Shown: positions 6,200-13,259 of the stretch, one piece after another | Layout: every line of letters begins with the position of its first letter | Position numbering within the stretch: position 1 is the stretch's first letter | DNA from: CAYPZL01 sp964415045 | Lineage (GTDB): Bacteria; Planctomycetota; Phycisphaerae; Sedimentisphaerales; Anaerobacaceae | NCBI GenBank assembly: GCA_964415045.1 | Contig: CAYPZL010000159.1 | Coordinates: 1-13,517, forward strand | DNA: 13,517 nucleotides | Direction of reading: 5' to 3' | Notes under the pieces: model-generated | What the model was told of the DNA's origin: nothing | What the model saw: the letters and a program-made list of their open reading frames with translations, nothing else | Database searches by the model: none | Program-made: the position numbers and the translations under genes

Positions 6200-7988
6200 C
6201 CGGGACGGGGCCGGCGAGGACCTCGTAGTCGGTGAAGCTGGACTTATCGCCCTGGCAGATCAGGTCGGTCAGGGCCTTGATCTTCGGGGCGTTCTTTTCG
6301 ACGTAGCGTCGGGCGAGCAGGGCCTTTCGCTGCTTCATGGGGACGGTCTGCCCGTTGGCGCCGCCGGCGACGGGGACGTCCATCTCGACCTTCGTGCTGG
6401 CCTGTCCGCAGAAGAGGTAGCCGTTGATCAGGTCGATGGCGATATCGACCAGGGCCCGGCCATAGAGGTCCATGTAGTCGTTGCCGTTGGTCTTGGTGAA
6501 TTCGATGGCCGCCTTCAGTTGCTCGGTACCTTCGGCGAGCTTGTCGAGCAGGGGCTTGACTTCGGCGTCGTATTCGAGGTCGGCCAGGTCGGCCAGATAT
6601 TTTTCCGTCGTCCCGCTGCACACGCCGCGGACGGCGGCGACGATCTGCAACTGGCTGGTGCCCTCGTAGATCGTGGTGATGCGGGCGTCGCGGGCGTGGC
6701 GTTCGCTGGCGTAGTCGCGCATGTAGCCGCTGCCGCCGAGGACCTGGATGGCGTCGTACGCCACGCGGTTGCACATCTCCGAGCAGTAGTACTTGCACAT
6801 GGGCGTCAGCAGTCCGGCGTAGCGCTTGTACGACCGCGCGAGGTTCTTGAGCGCTTTGAGCTCGCCCTTGTCGGCGGGTGGATTCGCTTCGAGCCGCTTG
6901 TTGTATCCAAGGGCCAGATCGACCACGCGGGAGGCGTCGTAGAGCAAGGCGCGTCCGGCCTCGATACCGATCTTCATATCGATCATCATGTCGCGGACGG
7001 CGGGAAGCTTTTCGATGGCCACGCCGAACTGCTTGCGGCTGGCGGCATAGTCGCGGGCGATGCGATAGGCCGCCTCGGCGATGCCGACCGACTGGGCGGC
7101 GATGCCGATCCGCGCCCCGTTCATCAGCGTCGCGACGTAGGGGGCCAGGCCTCGCCTGCGCTCGCCGATCAACTGACACGGCGTGTTGTCGAAGAAGATC
7201 TCGCACGTGGGCGAGCCGTGAATGCCCAGCTTGTCTTCCAGCCGGCGAATGTGAACGGTCGGTCCCGGCTCGCACACCAGCAGGCTCAGGCCCAGCCCGC
7301 CGCTACGGTCCGGCTCGCTCCGCGCCAGCACCAGCAGGACGTCGCCGCAGCCGTTGGTGATGAAACGCTTGACCCCGTGCAGGAACCAGTTGCCCTCGTC
7401 GTCCTGGAAGGCTCGCAGCTTGACCGCCTGCAGGTCCGAGCCGGCGTCGGGCTCGGTCAGGACCATCGCCCCGGTCACCTTGCCCTCGGCGAAGGCAGGC
7501 AGGTACTGCTGCTTGATCTCTTCGGAGGCGAACGAATTGATCGTCTCGGCGATGCCCTGGAGGCCGAAGATGTTCATCAGCGAGGCGTCCGCCCGCGAGA
7601 TGATCTCGGTGGCCATCGAGTAGGTCAGGTTGGGAAAGTTCAGGCCGCCGAACTGGTAGGGCAGGGTAAAGCCCATCACCTCGGCCTGGGCGAGCTTCTC
7701 CAGCGCTTCGGCGATGCCCTCGGCGCGGGTGACCGAGCCGTCGGCGTTCAGGACGTTGCCCTGGCGGTCCACGTCCTCGGCGCGCGGGGCGATGAAGTTG
7801 GCGCCGAGCTCGCCGAGCGAATCGAGCACCATGTCGTAATTCTGCACGGCCTCGTCGGTCCCGGCCGGGGCGTAGTCGAACTCTCCGGCGAAGCGGAAGC
7901 CCTCCTCGAAGGCCTCGGCCAGCTCCCCGAGGTTGATGTGCCGGAACAGGAACTGGATGTCGTCGTTATCTCTGTAGAAGTTGCCCAT
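6192..7988 (-). CDS. acyl-CoA dehydrogenase, long form with C-terminal extension
   Basis: Protein of 598 residues, about 200 longer than short- and medium-chain enzymes, with an extra helical C-terminal region after about 460. The flavin and substrate signatures are clear: AMVLTEPDAGSDLQA at 174-188, RFITNGCGDVLLVLAR at 208-223, and the helical domain with ARDYAASRKQFG at 311-322. IYEGTSQLQ (440-448) carries the predicted catalytic base E442, in the position used by medium-chain enzymes. It should form an enoyl-CoA from an acyl-CoA and pass electrons to ETF, whose two genes lie directly upstream. I start it at ATG 7988 (MGNFYRDNDD). The frame extends to 8045, but that ATG lies in a dispersed repeat and the added residues look noncoding. 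The chain-length preference cannot be read from sequence. Confidence 0.9.
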   Translation of the reverse strand: MGNFYRDNDDIQFLFRHINLGELAEAFEEGFRFAGEFDYAPAGTDEAVQNYDMVLDSLGELGANFIAPRAEDVDRQGNVLNADGSVTRAEGIAEALEKLAQAEVMGFTLPYQFGGLNFPNLTYSMATEIISRADASLMNIFGLQGIAETINSFASEEIKQQYLPAFAEGKVTGAMVLTEPDAGSDLQAVKLRAFQDDEGNWFLHGVKRFITNGCGDVLLVLARSEPDRSGGLGLSLLVCEPGPTVHIRRLEDKLGIHGSPTCEIFFDNTPCQLIGERRRGLAPYVATLMNGARIGIAAQSVGIAEAAYRIARDYAASRKQFGVAIEKLPAVRDMMIDMKIGIEAGRALLYDASRVVDLALGYNKRLEANPPADKGELKALKNLARSYKRYAGLLTPMCKYYCSEMCNRVAYDAIQVLGGSGYMRDYASERHARDARITTIYEGTSQLQIVAAVRGVCSGTTEKYLADLADLEYDAEVKPLLDKLAEGTEQLKAAIEFTKTNGNDYMDLYGRALVDIAIDLINGYLFCGQASTKVEMDVPVAGGANGQTVPMKQRKALLARRYVEKNAPKIKALTDLICQGDKSSFTDYEVLAGPVPEL

Positions 7989-8040
7989 ATCAGTTGTCCC
8001 TGGCATTTGGCGGCCTTCCGTAAACCCCAGCGTGCCTGTT

Positions 8041-8129
8041 GTCATGCTGAACGAAGTGAAGCATCCGGCCCTGGCGTTTGAGGTTCTTCACATTCGGGGG
8101 CCAGATCCTTCGCTAGCGCTCAGGATGAC
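8041..8129. repeat. dispersed palindromic element between etfA and the acyl-CoA dehydrogenase
   Basis: The left end GTCATGCTGAACGAAGTGAA and the right end, read in reverse, are imperfect inverted repeats of about 25 bases (shared GTCAT-CTGA-CG...GAAG-ATC). The unit is 89 bp. A related half-site (TTCGCTGCGTTCGGGATGAC) lies at about 5269-5288. It fills most of the 163-bp spacer between etfA and the dehydrogenase. The remaining bases show no promoter I trust. Confidence 0.65.
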
Positions 8130-8151
8130 ACACGCGCGTTGGTCAGCCGCT

Positions 8152-9189
8152 TTAGTCCTTAATTCCTTTCTCTTTGACCGCCTTGATCATCCTTGGCACG
8201 ACGTCGTTGAGGTCGCCCACGATTTTGTAGTGGGCGACGTCGAAGATCGGTGCCTCGGGGTCGTTGTTAATGGCGACGATCTTCTGGCTCTCGGCCATGC
8301 CTGCCTGATGCTGGATCGCGCCGCTGATTCCGACGGCGATATAGAGGCTCGGCCGCACCGTGGTGCCGGTCTGGCCGACCTGATGGTCGTGGTCGATGAA
8401 GCCCAGATCGACGGCCGCCCGCGTCGCCGCCGGCGCCGCTCCGAGGCAGTTCGCCAGGTCCCAGATGAGCTTGAAGTTGTCCTTGCTGCCCACGCCGGCC
8501 CCGCCGGCCACGATCAGACGCGCGGCCTTGAGGTCCACCTTTTTGGGTCGCTTGTGCTCCTGGAGGATCTCGAGGGGCAGGGCGTCCGCCGTCAGGGTGA
8601 CGGTCTCGGTGACGATTTCGCCCTTGCGCGTGACGTCGGGCTCGGGCATCGGCATGACGCCCTCGCGGACCGTGGCCATCTGGGGCCAGCGGTCGTAGTT
8701 GATGATCGTGGCGATGATGTTGCCGCCGAACGCCGGGCGAATCTGGAACAGCAGGTTCTCGTGAACCTCTTTGGTCCTGGCGATCTCGTGGTCGCCGATT
8801 TGCAGGTCGGTGCAGTCGGCGGTCAGGCCCGCCTTGGCGGCGCTGGCGATGCGCGGAGCCAGATCCCGGCCCGCCACGGTTGCGCCGTAGAGCACGATCT
8901 GCGGCTTGTGCTTGTGGATCAGGTCGAGAATCACTTTGGCGTAGCTGTTGGTCTGGTACGACTCCAGCAGCGGATGCTCGACTACGTAGACCTTGTCGGC
9001 CCCGTAGTGCGTGAGCTTGGTGCAGAGGTCCTCGACGCCCTCGCCCAGCAAGACCGCCGCCAGTTTCACCTTCAACGTATCGGCTAAGTGCCGCGCCTTG
9101 CTCATCAGTTCCAGCGGCGTATCTTCCACCTTGCCGTCGTGCTGCTCGGCGAACACCCAAACCTCGCCATCCCTGTTTACATCAATCAT
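8152..9189 (-). CDS. etfA: electron transfer flavoprotein alpha subunit
   Basis: Protein of 345 residues, somewhat longer than typical EtfA. The N-terminal domain (WVFAEQHDGK, then LELMSKARHLAD) is followed by YGATVAGRDLAPR at about 101-113 and RPAFGGNIIATI at 151-162. The C-terminal FAD-binding domain has VAGGAGVGSKDNF at 227-239 and VGQTGTTVRPSLYIAVGISG at 271-290, then AIQHQAGM and NNDPEAPIF. Many relatives have Lys where this has the second Thr of GQTGTT (T276). It pairs with EtfB and carries electrons from the adjacent acyl-CoA dehydrogenase. The start is the ATG at 9189. The frame stays open further upstream, but that part encodes Arg-rich sequence overlapping etfB and heptamer repeats. 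No Shine-Dalgarno precedes 9189, where the heptamer array ends almost against the start codon. Confidence 0.93.
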   Translation of the reverse strand: MIDVNRDGEVWVFAEQHDGKVEDTPLELMSKARHLADTLKVKLAAVLLGEGVEDLCTKLTHYGADKVYVVEHPLLESYQTNSYAKVILDLIHKHKPQIVLYGATVAGRDLAPRIASAAKAGLTADCTDLQIGDHEIARTKEVHENLLFQIRPAFGGNIIATIINYDRWPQMATVREGVMPMPEPDVTRKGEIVTETVTLTADALPLEILQEHKRPKKVDLKAARLIVAGGAGVGSKDNFKLIWDLANCLGAAPAATRAAVDLGFIDHDHQVGQTGTTVRPSLYIAVGISGAIQHQAGMAESQKIVAINNDPEAPIFDVAHYKIVGDLNDVVPRMIKAVKEKGIKD

Positions 9190-9192
9190 AGG

Positions 9193-9248
9193 TCGTATCT
9201 CGTATCTCGTATTTCGTGGTCCGTGACTCGTGGCTCGTGACTCGTACC
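9193..9248. repeat. tandem array of eight degenerate 7-bp units
   Basis: The plus strand reads as eight consecutive heptamers: TCGTATC, TCGTATC, TCGTATT, TCGTGGT, CCGTGAC, TCGTGGC, TCGTGAC, TCGTACC. It fills over half of the 95-bp etfB-etfA spacer and ends three bases from the etfA start codon. The same heptamer family recurs at 12835-12869. Confidence 0.8.
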
Positions 9249-9284
9249 GAATCTCTTGCGGTCGGCGCGCCGCGCCCCGTTTGC

Positions 9285-10157
9285 CTACGCGATGATTTTG
9301 TCGCTGATCAGCTCGTGGATCATGGCGGCGACGCCTTCGTCGGTGGGCTCGACCGCTTTGCTCTCCTTGGCGGCCAGGACGACGCTCTGGATGCGGTGGA
9401 CCTTGGTGGGCGAGCCGTTGCGGCCGCACCAGGTCAGGTCGGCTTCGAGGTCGTCCAGGTTCCACTGCTTGATGAGAAGGCCCTTTTGCTCCAGGGCGTC
9501 GGCCGGATCGCCGGTCGCCCCGGCGTCCTGCTCGATCTCGGCCCGGCTGCGGGCGTTCTTGTACTTCATCATCCGCCTGGCGGCCGCGACGCGCGGGGTG
9601 TTGGCGTCGCCGGTGACGGTCAGCAGTACCGGAAGCCGGGTCCGGACCTGCTGCCAGCCGTTGCCGATGTTCCGCCGGACCGTCATGACGTCGCCGTCGA
9701 GCTCTTCGAGGGCCTCGACGTAGGTGATTTGCGTGAGGCCCAGCTTCTCGGCCAACTGGGGGCCGACCTGGGCGGTGTCGCCGTCGATGGCCTGCCGCCC
9801 GCAGAGGACGATGTCGTGTTCGATCTTCTTGACGGCGCAGCTCAGGATGTAGCTCGTCGCCAGCGTGTCACTGGCGGCGCAGCGGGGGTCGGTGACCAGG
9901 ACGGCCTCGTCGGCGCCGCGATAGAGCGCGTCCCGCAGGACCTTCGCCGCCGCCGGCAGGCCCATCGTCACCACGGTGACGCGGCCGCCGAAACGGTCCT
10001 TGATCTGAAGGGCCATTTCCAGCGCGTTCAGATCCTCGGGATTGAAGATGGCCGGCAATGCTCCGCGGTTCACCGTGCCGTCGTCGTTCATGACCTGTCC
10101 GGTAATCTTCTGGGTATCCGGCACCTGCTTGGCCAGCACCACGCAATTGTAACCCAC
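9285..10157 (-). CDS. etfB: electron transfer flavoprotein beta subunit, bifurcating-type motif
   Basis: Protein of 290 residues. N-terminal VVLAKQVPDT, then RGALPAIFNPEDLNALEMAL (31-50) and GADEAVLVTD, are standard EtfB landmarks. GRQAIDGDTAQVGP at 120-133 sits at the nucleotide-binding loop. From family knowledge, this DGDTAQVGP form is seen in electron-bifurcating ETFs, whereas classical mitochondrial-type EtfB has a different loop that binds AMP. So FAD may replace AMP here; this is inference. The start is GTG at 10157, because AGGAG lies seven bases upstream; the open frame reaches 10202 but has no better signal. It is the first gene of the leftward unit, with a probable promoter at 10212-10239, followed by etfA after a 95-bp repeat-filled spacer. 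Confidence 0.92.
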   Translation of the reverse strand: MGYNCVVLAKQVPDTQKITGQVMNDDGTVNRGALPAIFNPEDLNALEMALQIKDRFGGRVTVVTMGLPAAAKVLRDALYRGADEAVLVTDPRCAASDTLATSYILSCAVKKIEHDIVLCGRQAIDGDTAQVGPQLAEKLGLTQITYVEALEELDGDVMTVRRNIGNGWQQVRTRLPVLLTVTGDANTPRVAAARRMMKYKNARSRAEIEQDAGATGDPADALEQKGLLIKQWNLDDLEADLTWCGRNGSPTKVHRIQSVVLAAKESKAVEPTDEGVAAMIHELISDKIIA

Positions 10158-10164
10158 GTCTGAT

Positions 10165-10169
10165 CTCCT
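10165..10169 (-). promoter_or_regulatory. Shine-Dalgarno AGGAG setting the GTG start of etfB
   Basis: AGGAG on the minus strand is seven bases from GTG 10157. This favours the GTG over the upstream in-frame ATG at 10202. Confidence 0.65.
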
Positions 10170-10211
10170 ATCAGTCCGTCCTTGCCTGACGTCCCTTTTC
10201 AAAAAGTTATT

Positions 10212-10239
10212 AGTTTACCGGCCTTTACGTCCAGGTCAA
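10212..10239 (-). promoter_or_regulatory. probable sigma-70 promoter of the etfBA operon
   Basis: On the minus strand, TTGACC (10239-10234), a 16-base spacer and TAAACT (10217-10212) fit a housekeeping promoter. Transcription would start near 10205, leaving a leader of about 48 bases before GTG 10157. The 350-bp gap 10158-10507 holds this promoter, the divergent promoter at 10384-10411 and a leader hairpin. I see no gene in it. Confidence 0.5.
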
Positions 10240-10383
10240 CCTTAAAACGCCGCCCCGGGATGCCCCGTCCGGTCAAACCTCGCCCGGTCACGCCTCGTAT
10301 AGATAGTATTAAACCCCCGGGAAGAAACGGTCGATTCCCTTGGCAATGGTGCTGCCGGTGTGGCAAAATCAGGAAATTCGGAA

Positions 10384-10411
10384 TTGACAATGGCTCGCAT
10401 AATCCGATAAT
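10384..10411 (+). promoter_or_regulatory. near-consensus sigma-70 promoter of the Ser/Thr kinase gene
   Basis: TTGACA (10384-10389), a 16-base spacer and GATAAT (10406-10411) lie about 97 bases upstream of the kinase ATG at 10508. The predicted start near 10418 gives a leader of about 90 bases that contains the hairpin at 10443-10464. Confidence 0.6.
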
Positions 10412-10442
10412 GACGCGCGGCGGTGTTATCGGATGTACCCGC

Positions 10443-10464
10443 TGAAGCCGGATTCCCGGCTTCA
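10443..10464 (+). promoter_or_regulatory. perfect 9-bp hairpin in the kinase mRNA leader
   Basis: TGAAGCCGG and CCGGCTTCA pair perfectly around a 4-base loop (ATTC), 44 bases before the kinase start. No T-tract follows, so it is not a standard terminator. It could stabilise the leader or be a dispersed palindrome. Confidence 0.5.
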
Positions 10465-10507
10465 TAACGGCGTATGGATGCGGCCCCTGGGCGACCAGGG
10501 TGAAAGA

Positions 10508-11731
10508 ATGACGACCGAAACGAATTATGACTCTGTGTTCGGCAAGATGGCGGTCGATCAGGGGCTCTGCACGGATAACGAGCTCCGCCACTCGCTGCAG
10601 GAGCTTCAGGAGCGGACCAAGATCACTCCCGTAATGCTGCGGGAGCTGATGATCGAGCTGGGCTACATCACGGCCAGCCAGGCCGAGCGGCTCAAGAAGA
10701 GCATCAAAGAGGACAAGGCCGCGGCCCACAAGATTCCCGGCTACAAGATCCTGGGCAAGATCGGGGCCGGGGCGATGGCGTTCGTCTACAAAGCCAAGCA
10801 GCTCAGCCTCAACCGCACGGTCGCGATCAAGGTCCTGCCCCGCCGCTTCAGCGAAAACCCCGAGTACGTCCAGCGCTTCTACAAAGAAGGCCAGGCCGCC
10901 GGCAAGCTCAACCACCCCAACATCGTCCAGGCCATCGACGTCGGCGAGGCCGGCGGCTACCACTACTTCGTCATGGAATACGTCGAGGGCAAGACCATCG
11001 CCGACGACCTCACCGGCGGCAACTGCTTCGGCGAGAAGGAAGCCATCGACATCATCATCCAGGTCGCTCACGCCCTCGCCCACGCCCACCACCACGGCCT
11101 CGTACACCGCGACGTCAAGCCCAAGAACATCATGATCAACAAGCAGGGCGTCGTGAAGCTGGCGGACATGGGTCTGGCCCGCGAAACCACCGACATCGAG
11201 GCCGCCCAGAGCGAGGCGGGCAAGGCGTACGGCACGCCCTACTATATCGCCCCCGAGCAGATCCGCGGCAAAATCGACATCGACGGCCGGGCCGACATCT
11301 ACGGCCTCGGAGCCACGTTCTACCACATGGTCACCGGACGAGTCCCCTTCACCGGCGACGACTCCGCCGAGATCATGCGAAAACATCTACGGGAAAAGCT
11401 GGTCCCGCCCGACCATATCAATACCTCGCTCTCGGCCGGCGCCTCCGAGGTCATCGAAATCATGATGGCCAAACGCCGCGAGGACCGCTACAACGACGTC
11501 GAGGAGCTCCTGATCGACCTGGAGGCGCTGCGCGAAGGCAAGCCACCCGTCCGGGCCCACCAGCGCTTCGACGTATCCATGCTCGAGCAGCTCGAAGAGG
11601 GCGACGCCATCGAAACGCGGGAGCACGAGTACGGCGAGGAGCTGATCACGCGCTACCGCGTGGCCGTGCTGATCCTGGGCACCATCAGTGCAATCTCCGT
11701 CCTGATCATCGTGCTGATGCTCGTCTTTTAG
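10508..11731 (+). CDS. membrane-anchored Hanks-type Ser/Thr protein kinase
   Basis: Protein of 407 residues. Residues 11-65 form two short helical repeats (FGKMAVDQGLCTDNEL and ELMIELGYITASQAERL) that precede the kinase. The kinase domain (about 77-340) has the P-loop GAGAMA at 86-91, the ATP lysine in VAIK (K108), catalytic HRDVKPKN (D202, N207), DMG at 220-222 in place of DFG, and APE at 248-250, so it should be active. A single C-terminal membrane segment (about 384-407) ends the protein with essentially nothing beyond it, so the kinase faces the cytosol with no extracellular sensor. The start ATG 10508 is preceded by AGGG and GAAAGA; the frame extends to 10433, but those codons lie in the leader hairpin. 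It is followed 64 bases later by an APH-fold kinase gene and diverges from etfBA. Confidence 0.9.
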   Translation: MTTETNYDSVFGKMAVDQGLCTDNELRHSLQELQERTKITPVMLRELMIELGYITASQAERLKKSIKEDKAAAHKIPGYKILGKIGAGAMAFVYKAKQLSLNRTVAIKVLPRRFSENPEYVQRFYKEGQAAGKLNHPNIVQAIDVGEAGGYHYFVMEYVEGKTIADDLTGGNCFGEKEAIDIIIQVAHALAHAHHHGLVHRDVKPKNIMINKQGVVKLADMGLARETTDIEAAQSEAGKAYGTPYYIAPEQIRGKIDIDGRADIYGLGATFYHMVTGRVPFTGDDSAEIMRKHLREKLVPPDHINTSLSAGASEVIEIMMAKRREDRYNDVEELLIDLEALREGKPPVRAHQRFDVSMLEQLEEGDAIETREHEYGEELITRYRVAVLILGTISAISVLIIVLMLVF

Positions 11732-11795
11732 CTCCGGCGGCGAACGCCCCCGCAGATACGGTCGTGCGGCTTTCCCAGCAGCGGAACGAAGACCA

Positions 11796-12833
11796 ATGCC
11801 CAGAGGTGGAGCCAATTTTTCGTCGGAAGAACTGGTTCGCGTGCTGAGTCATTACGGCACCGGCGTGGTGCATCGGGTCAAGCCGCTCGCGGCCGGTAAT
11901 CGCCGGGCTCCCAAGGTTGTTATCGTCGCCGACAAAGGGACCTTCCTGCTCAAGCGCCGCCCCCGCGGCCGCGACGACCTCGACAAGGTCGCCTTCGCCC
12001 ACATGATCCAGCAGCACTTGGCCGCCCAATCCTTCCCCGTTACGTCCCTGCTGCCGACGACCGACGAGGACAAGACCACGGCGCTCAGCCTCGACAACCA
12101 CATCTACGAGCTCTTCCACTTCGTGCCCGGCTCGCGCTACGACGGCTCGGCCCGTGCCACGCGCGAGGCCGGCCGGCAATTGGCCGTCTTTCACCGCCAC
12201 TTAGCCCGCCTGGACTACCACGAGGAAACGCCCAACGGCTGCTTCCACGACGCCCCGTCCGTCCGGCGCTACCTCGATATGATCAGCCGCGACAAACGCA
12301 CCGGCTCGGCCCGCAAGGCCAAAGCCGTCGCCGAGTCCCTGCTCATCCGCTACGACAAGGCCAGCGCCCGCGTCAACCGCTTCGGCTTCGAATCCTGGAA
12401 ACGACAGGTCATCCACGGCGACTGGCACCCGGGCAATATCCTCTTCGCCGACGACAAGGTCGTGGCCGTCGTCGATTTCGACGCCGCCCGCGTCTCCTCG
12501 GCCATGACCGACTTAGCCAACGGCATGCTCCAGTTCTCCATCGTCGGCGACCGCCCCGATCCCGCCGACTGGCCCGACCACTTCGACCGCGAACGCCTCT
12601 TCGCCTTTCTCAACGGCTACCGCAGCGTTACCCGCCTGAGCCAGAGAAAGCTCTACAGCCTCGTCGACCTCATGATCGAAACCATGATCGCCGAGGCCGT
12701 CCTGCCCATCGCCGCCACCGGATTCTTCGGACACCTCTCCGGCCTCGACTTCCTCCAGATGATCCTGAGAAAAACAAAATGGCTCCGAAAAAACCGCCCC
12801 CAACTAACCGAGACCATGCTAAAAACACCGTGA
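11796..12833 (+). CDS. APH-fold small-molecule kinase (aminoglycoside phosphotransferase-like)
   Basis: Protein of 345 residues with the APH/choline-kinase fold. FLLKRR at 50-55 gives a candidate ATP lysine (K53). YELFHFVPGSRY at 104-115 is the hinge region. VIHGDWHPGNILF at 205-217 is the catalytic loop (D209, N214), and VVDFDAAR at 225-232 is the metal-binding DFD. These enzymes phosphorylate small hydroxylated molecules such as aminoglycosides, homoserine, choline or sugars. Nothing here supports drug resistance; a metabolite substrate is likelier. The start is ATG 11796, with only a weak upstream site. The gene is 64 bases after the Ser/Thr kinase on the same strand and is probably cotranscribed. 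Its TGA stop (12831-12833) lies at the edge of a heptamer repeat array, so the C-terminus may have been set by the repeat. Confidence 0.85.
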   Translation: MPRGGANFSSEELVRVLSHYGTGVVHRVKPLAAGNRRAPKVVIVADKGTFLLKRRPRGRDDLDKVAFAHMIQQHLAAQSFPVTSLLPTTDEDKTTALSLDNHIYELFHFVPGSRYDGSARATREAGRQLAVFHRHLARLDYHEETPNGCFHDAPSVRRYLDMISRDKRTGSARKAKAVAESLLIRYDKASARVNRFGFESWKRQVIHGDWHPGNILFADDKVVAVVDFDAARVSSAMTDLANGMLQFSIVGDRPDPADWPDHFDRERLFAFLNGYRSVTRLSQRKLYSLVDLMIETMIAEAVLPIAATGFFGHLSGLDFLQMILRKTKWLRKNRPQLTETMLKTP

Positions 12834-12899
12834 CTCGTGACTCGTGGCCCGTGACTCGTGACTCGTGCCAGGCGTATCTCGTGAAGCGTATCTCGTGAC
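12831..12899 (+). repeat. heptamer tandem array downstream of the APH-like gene
   Basis: Five perfect-register 7-bp units run from 12835 to 12869 (TCGTGAC, TCGTGGC, CCGTGAC, TCGTGAC, TCGTGCC). Two looser blocks with GCGTATCTCGTGA follow to about 12899. It is the same unit family as the array in the etfB-etfA spacer. The gene's stop codon is in the first partial unit. Confidence 0.75.
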
Positions 12900-12910
12900 C
12901 TGTGCCACGT

Positions 12911-12942
12911 AGATGAGTAGAAGGGTAAATGGGTAGATGAGT
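12911..12942 (+). repeat. tandem array of four 8-bp units
   Basis: AGATGAGT, AGAAGGGT, AAATGGGT and AGATGAGT follow one another without gaps. The same octamer family occurs inverted at 139-154. Confidence 0.7.
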
Positions 12943-13010
12943 CACCTTCCGCTCCCCGGGTGGCAGCGTCAAGCGCAGCTTGGCGATGGCGTCATGCGTT
13001 CTGAAACATG

Positions 13011-13095
13011 CACCACAGAGACGCAGAGCACACGGAGCGGCTTCTCTCAATGAACCCTATGTCACTTCCTCCGTGCCCTCCGTGCCTCCGTGGTG
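13011..13095. repeat. 85-bp palindromic element with 27-bp inverted arms
   Basis: The left arm 13011-13037 (CACCACAGAG...CACGGAG) and right arm 13069-13095 (CTCCGTGCC...CCGTGGTG) are imperfect reverse complements, with agreement at both ends and in the GAG/CTC cores. The arms are themselves built from CACGGAG/CAGAG-like short units. There is no coding capacity. Confidence 0.7.
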
Positions 13096-13140
13096 ATCTT
13101 CTCAATACGAACTACGGAATACGCTTCACGCATATCGAAC

Positions 13141-13170
13141 CGCAGATGAACGCGGATGAACGCCGATGGC
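13141..13170 (+). repeat. three tandem 10-bp units
   Basis: CGCAGATGAA, CGCGGATGAA and CGCCGATGGC lie head to tail. It is noncoding and differs in unit length from the 7-, 8- and 9-bp arrays nearby. Confidence 0.65.
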
Positions 13171-13232
13171 AACGATGTCATTCCCTCGCAGAGCCTGCCC
13201 TCGACTTGATCGGGGGCGGGAATCCAGGCTCC

Positions 13233-13259
13233 GTAGGGTGTGCCATGCACACCATCTTC
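13233..13259 (+). repeat. single arm of the GTAGGGTGTGCC dispersed palindrome
   Basis: It matches 5195-5221 at 25 of 27 bases but lacks the second arm found there. A further repeat-like stretch (CTCGACTTGATCGGGGGCGG) lies just before it at about 13200-13219. Confidence 0.7.

Noticed and set aside
7989..8045. 19-residue N-terminal extension of the dehydrogenase
   Set aside because: Its ATG belongs to the 89-bp dispersed repeat, and MGNFYRDNDD fits the expected dehydrogenase N-terminus.
6519..8081. 520-codon open frame on the plus strand
   Set aside because: It is a shadow of the acyl-CoA dehydrogenase, whose FAD and catalytic motifs are unmistakable.
9193..9248. CRISPR-like regular repeats
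   Set aside because: Units are 7 bp and directly adjacent with no spacers, and no cas gene is present.
9190..9465. 92-residue extension of EtfA
   Set aside because: It translates the heptamer array and the end of etfB into Arg-rich sequence unlike any ETF.
10199..11386. 395-codon open frame on the minus strand
   Set aside because: It is antisense to the Ser/Thr kinase, low in complexity, and has no recognisable domain.
11796..12833. antibiotic-resistance aminoglycoside kinase
   Set aside because: Only the general APH fold motifs are seen. Context and divergence do not support a resistance call.
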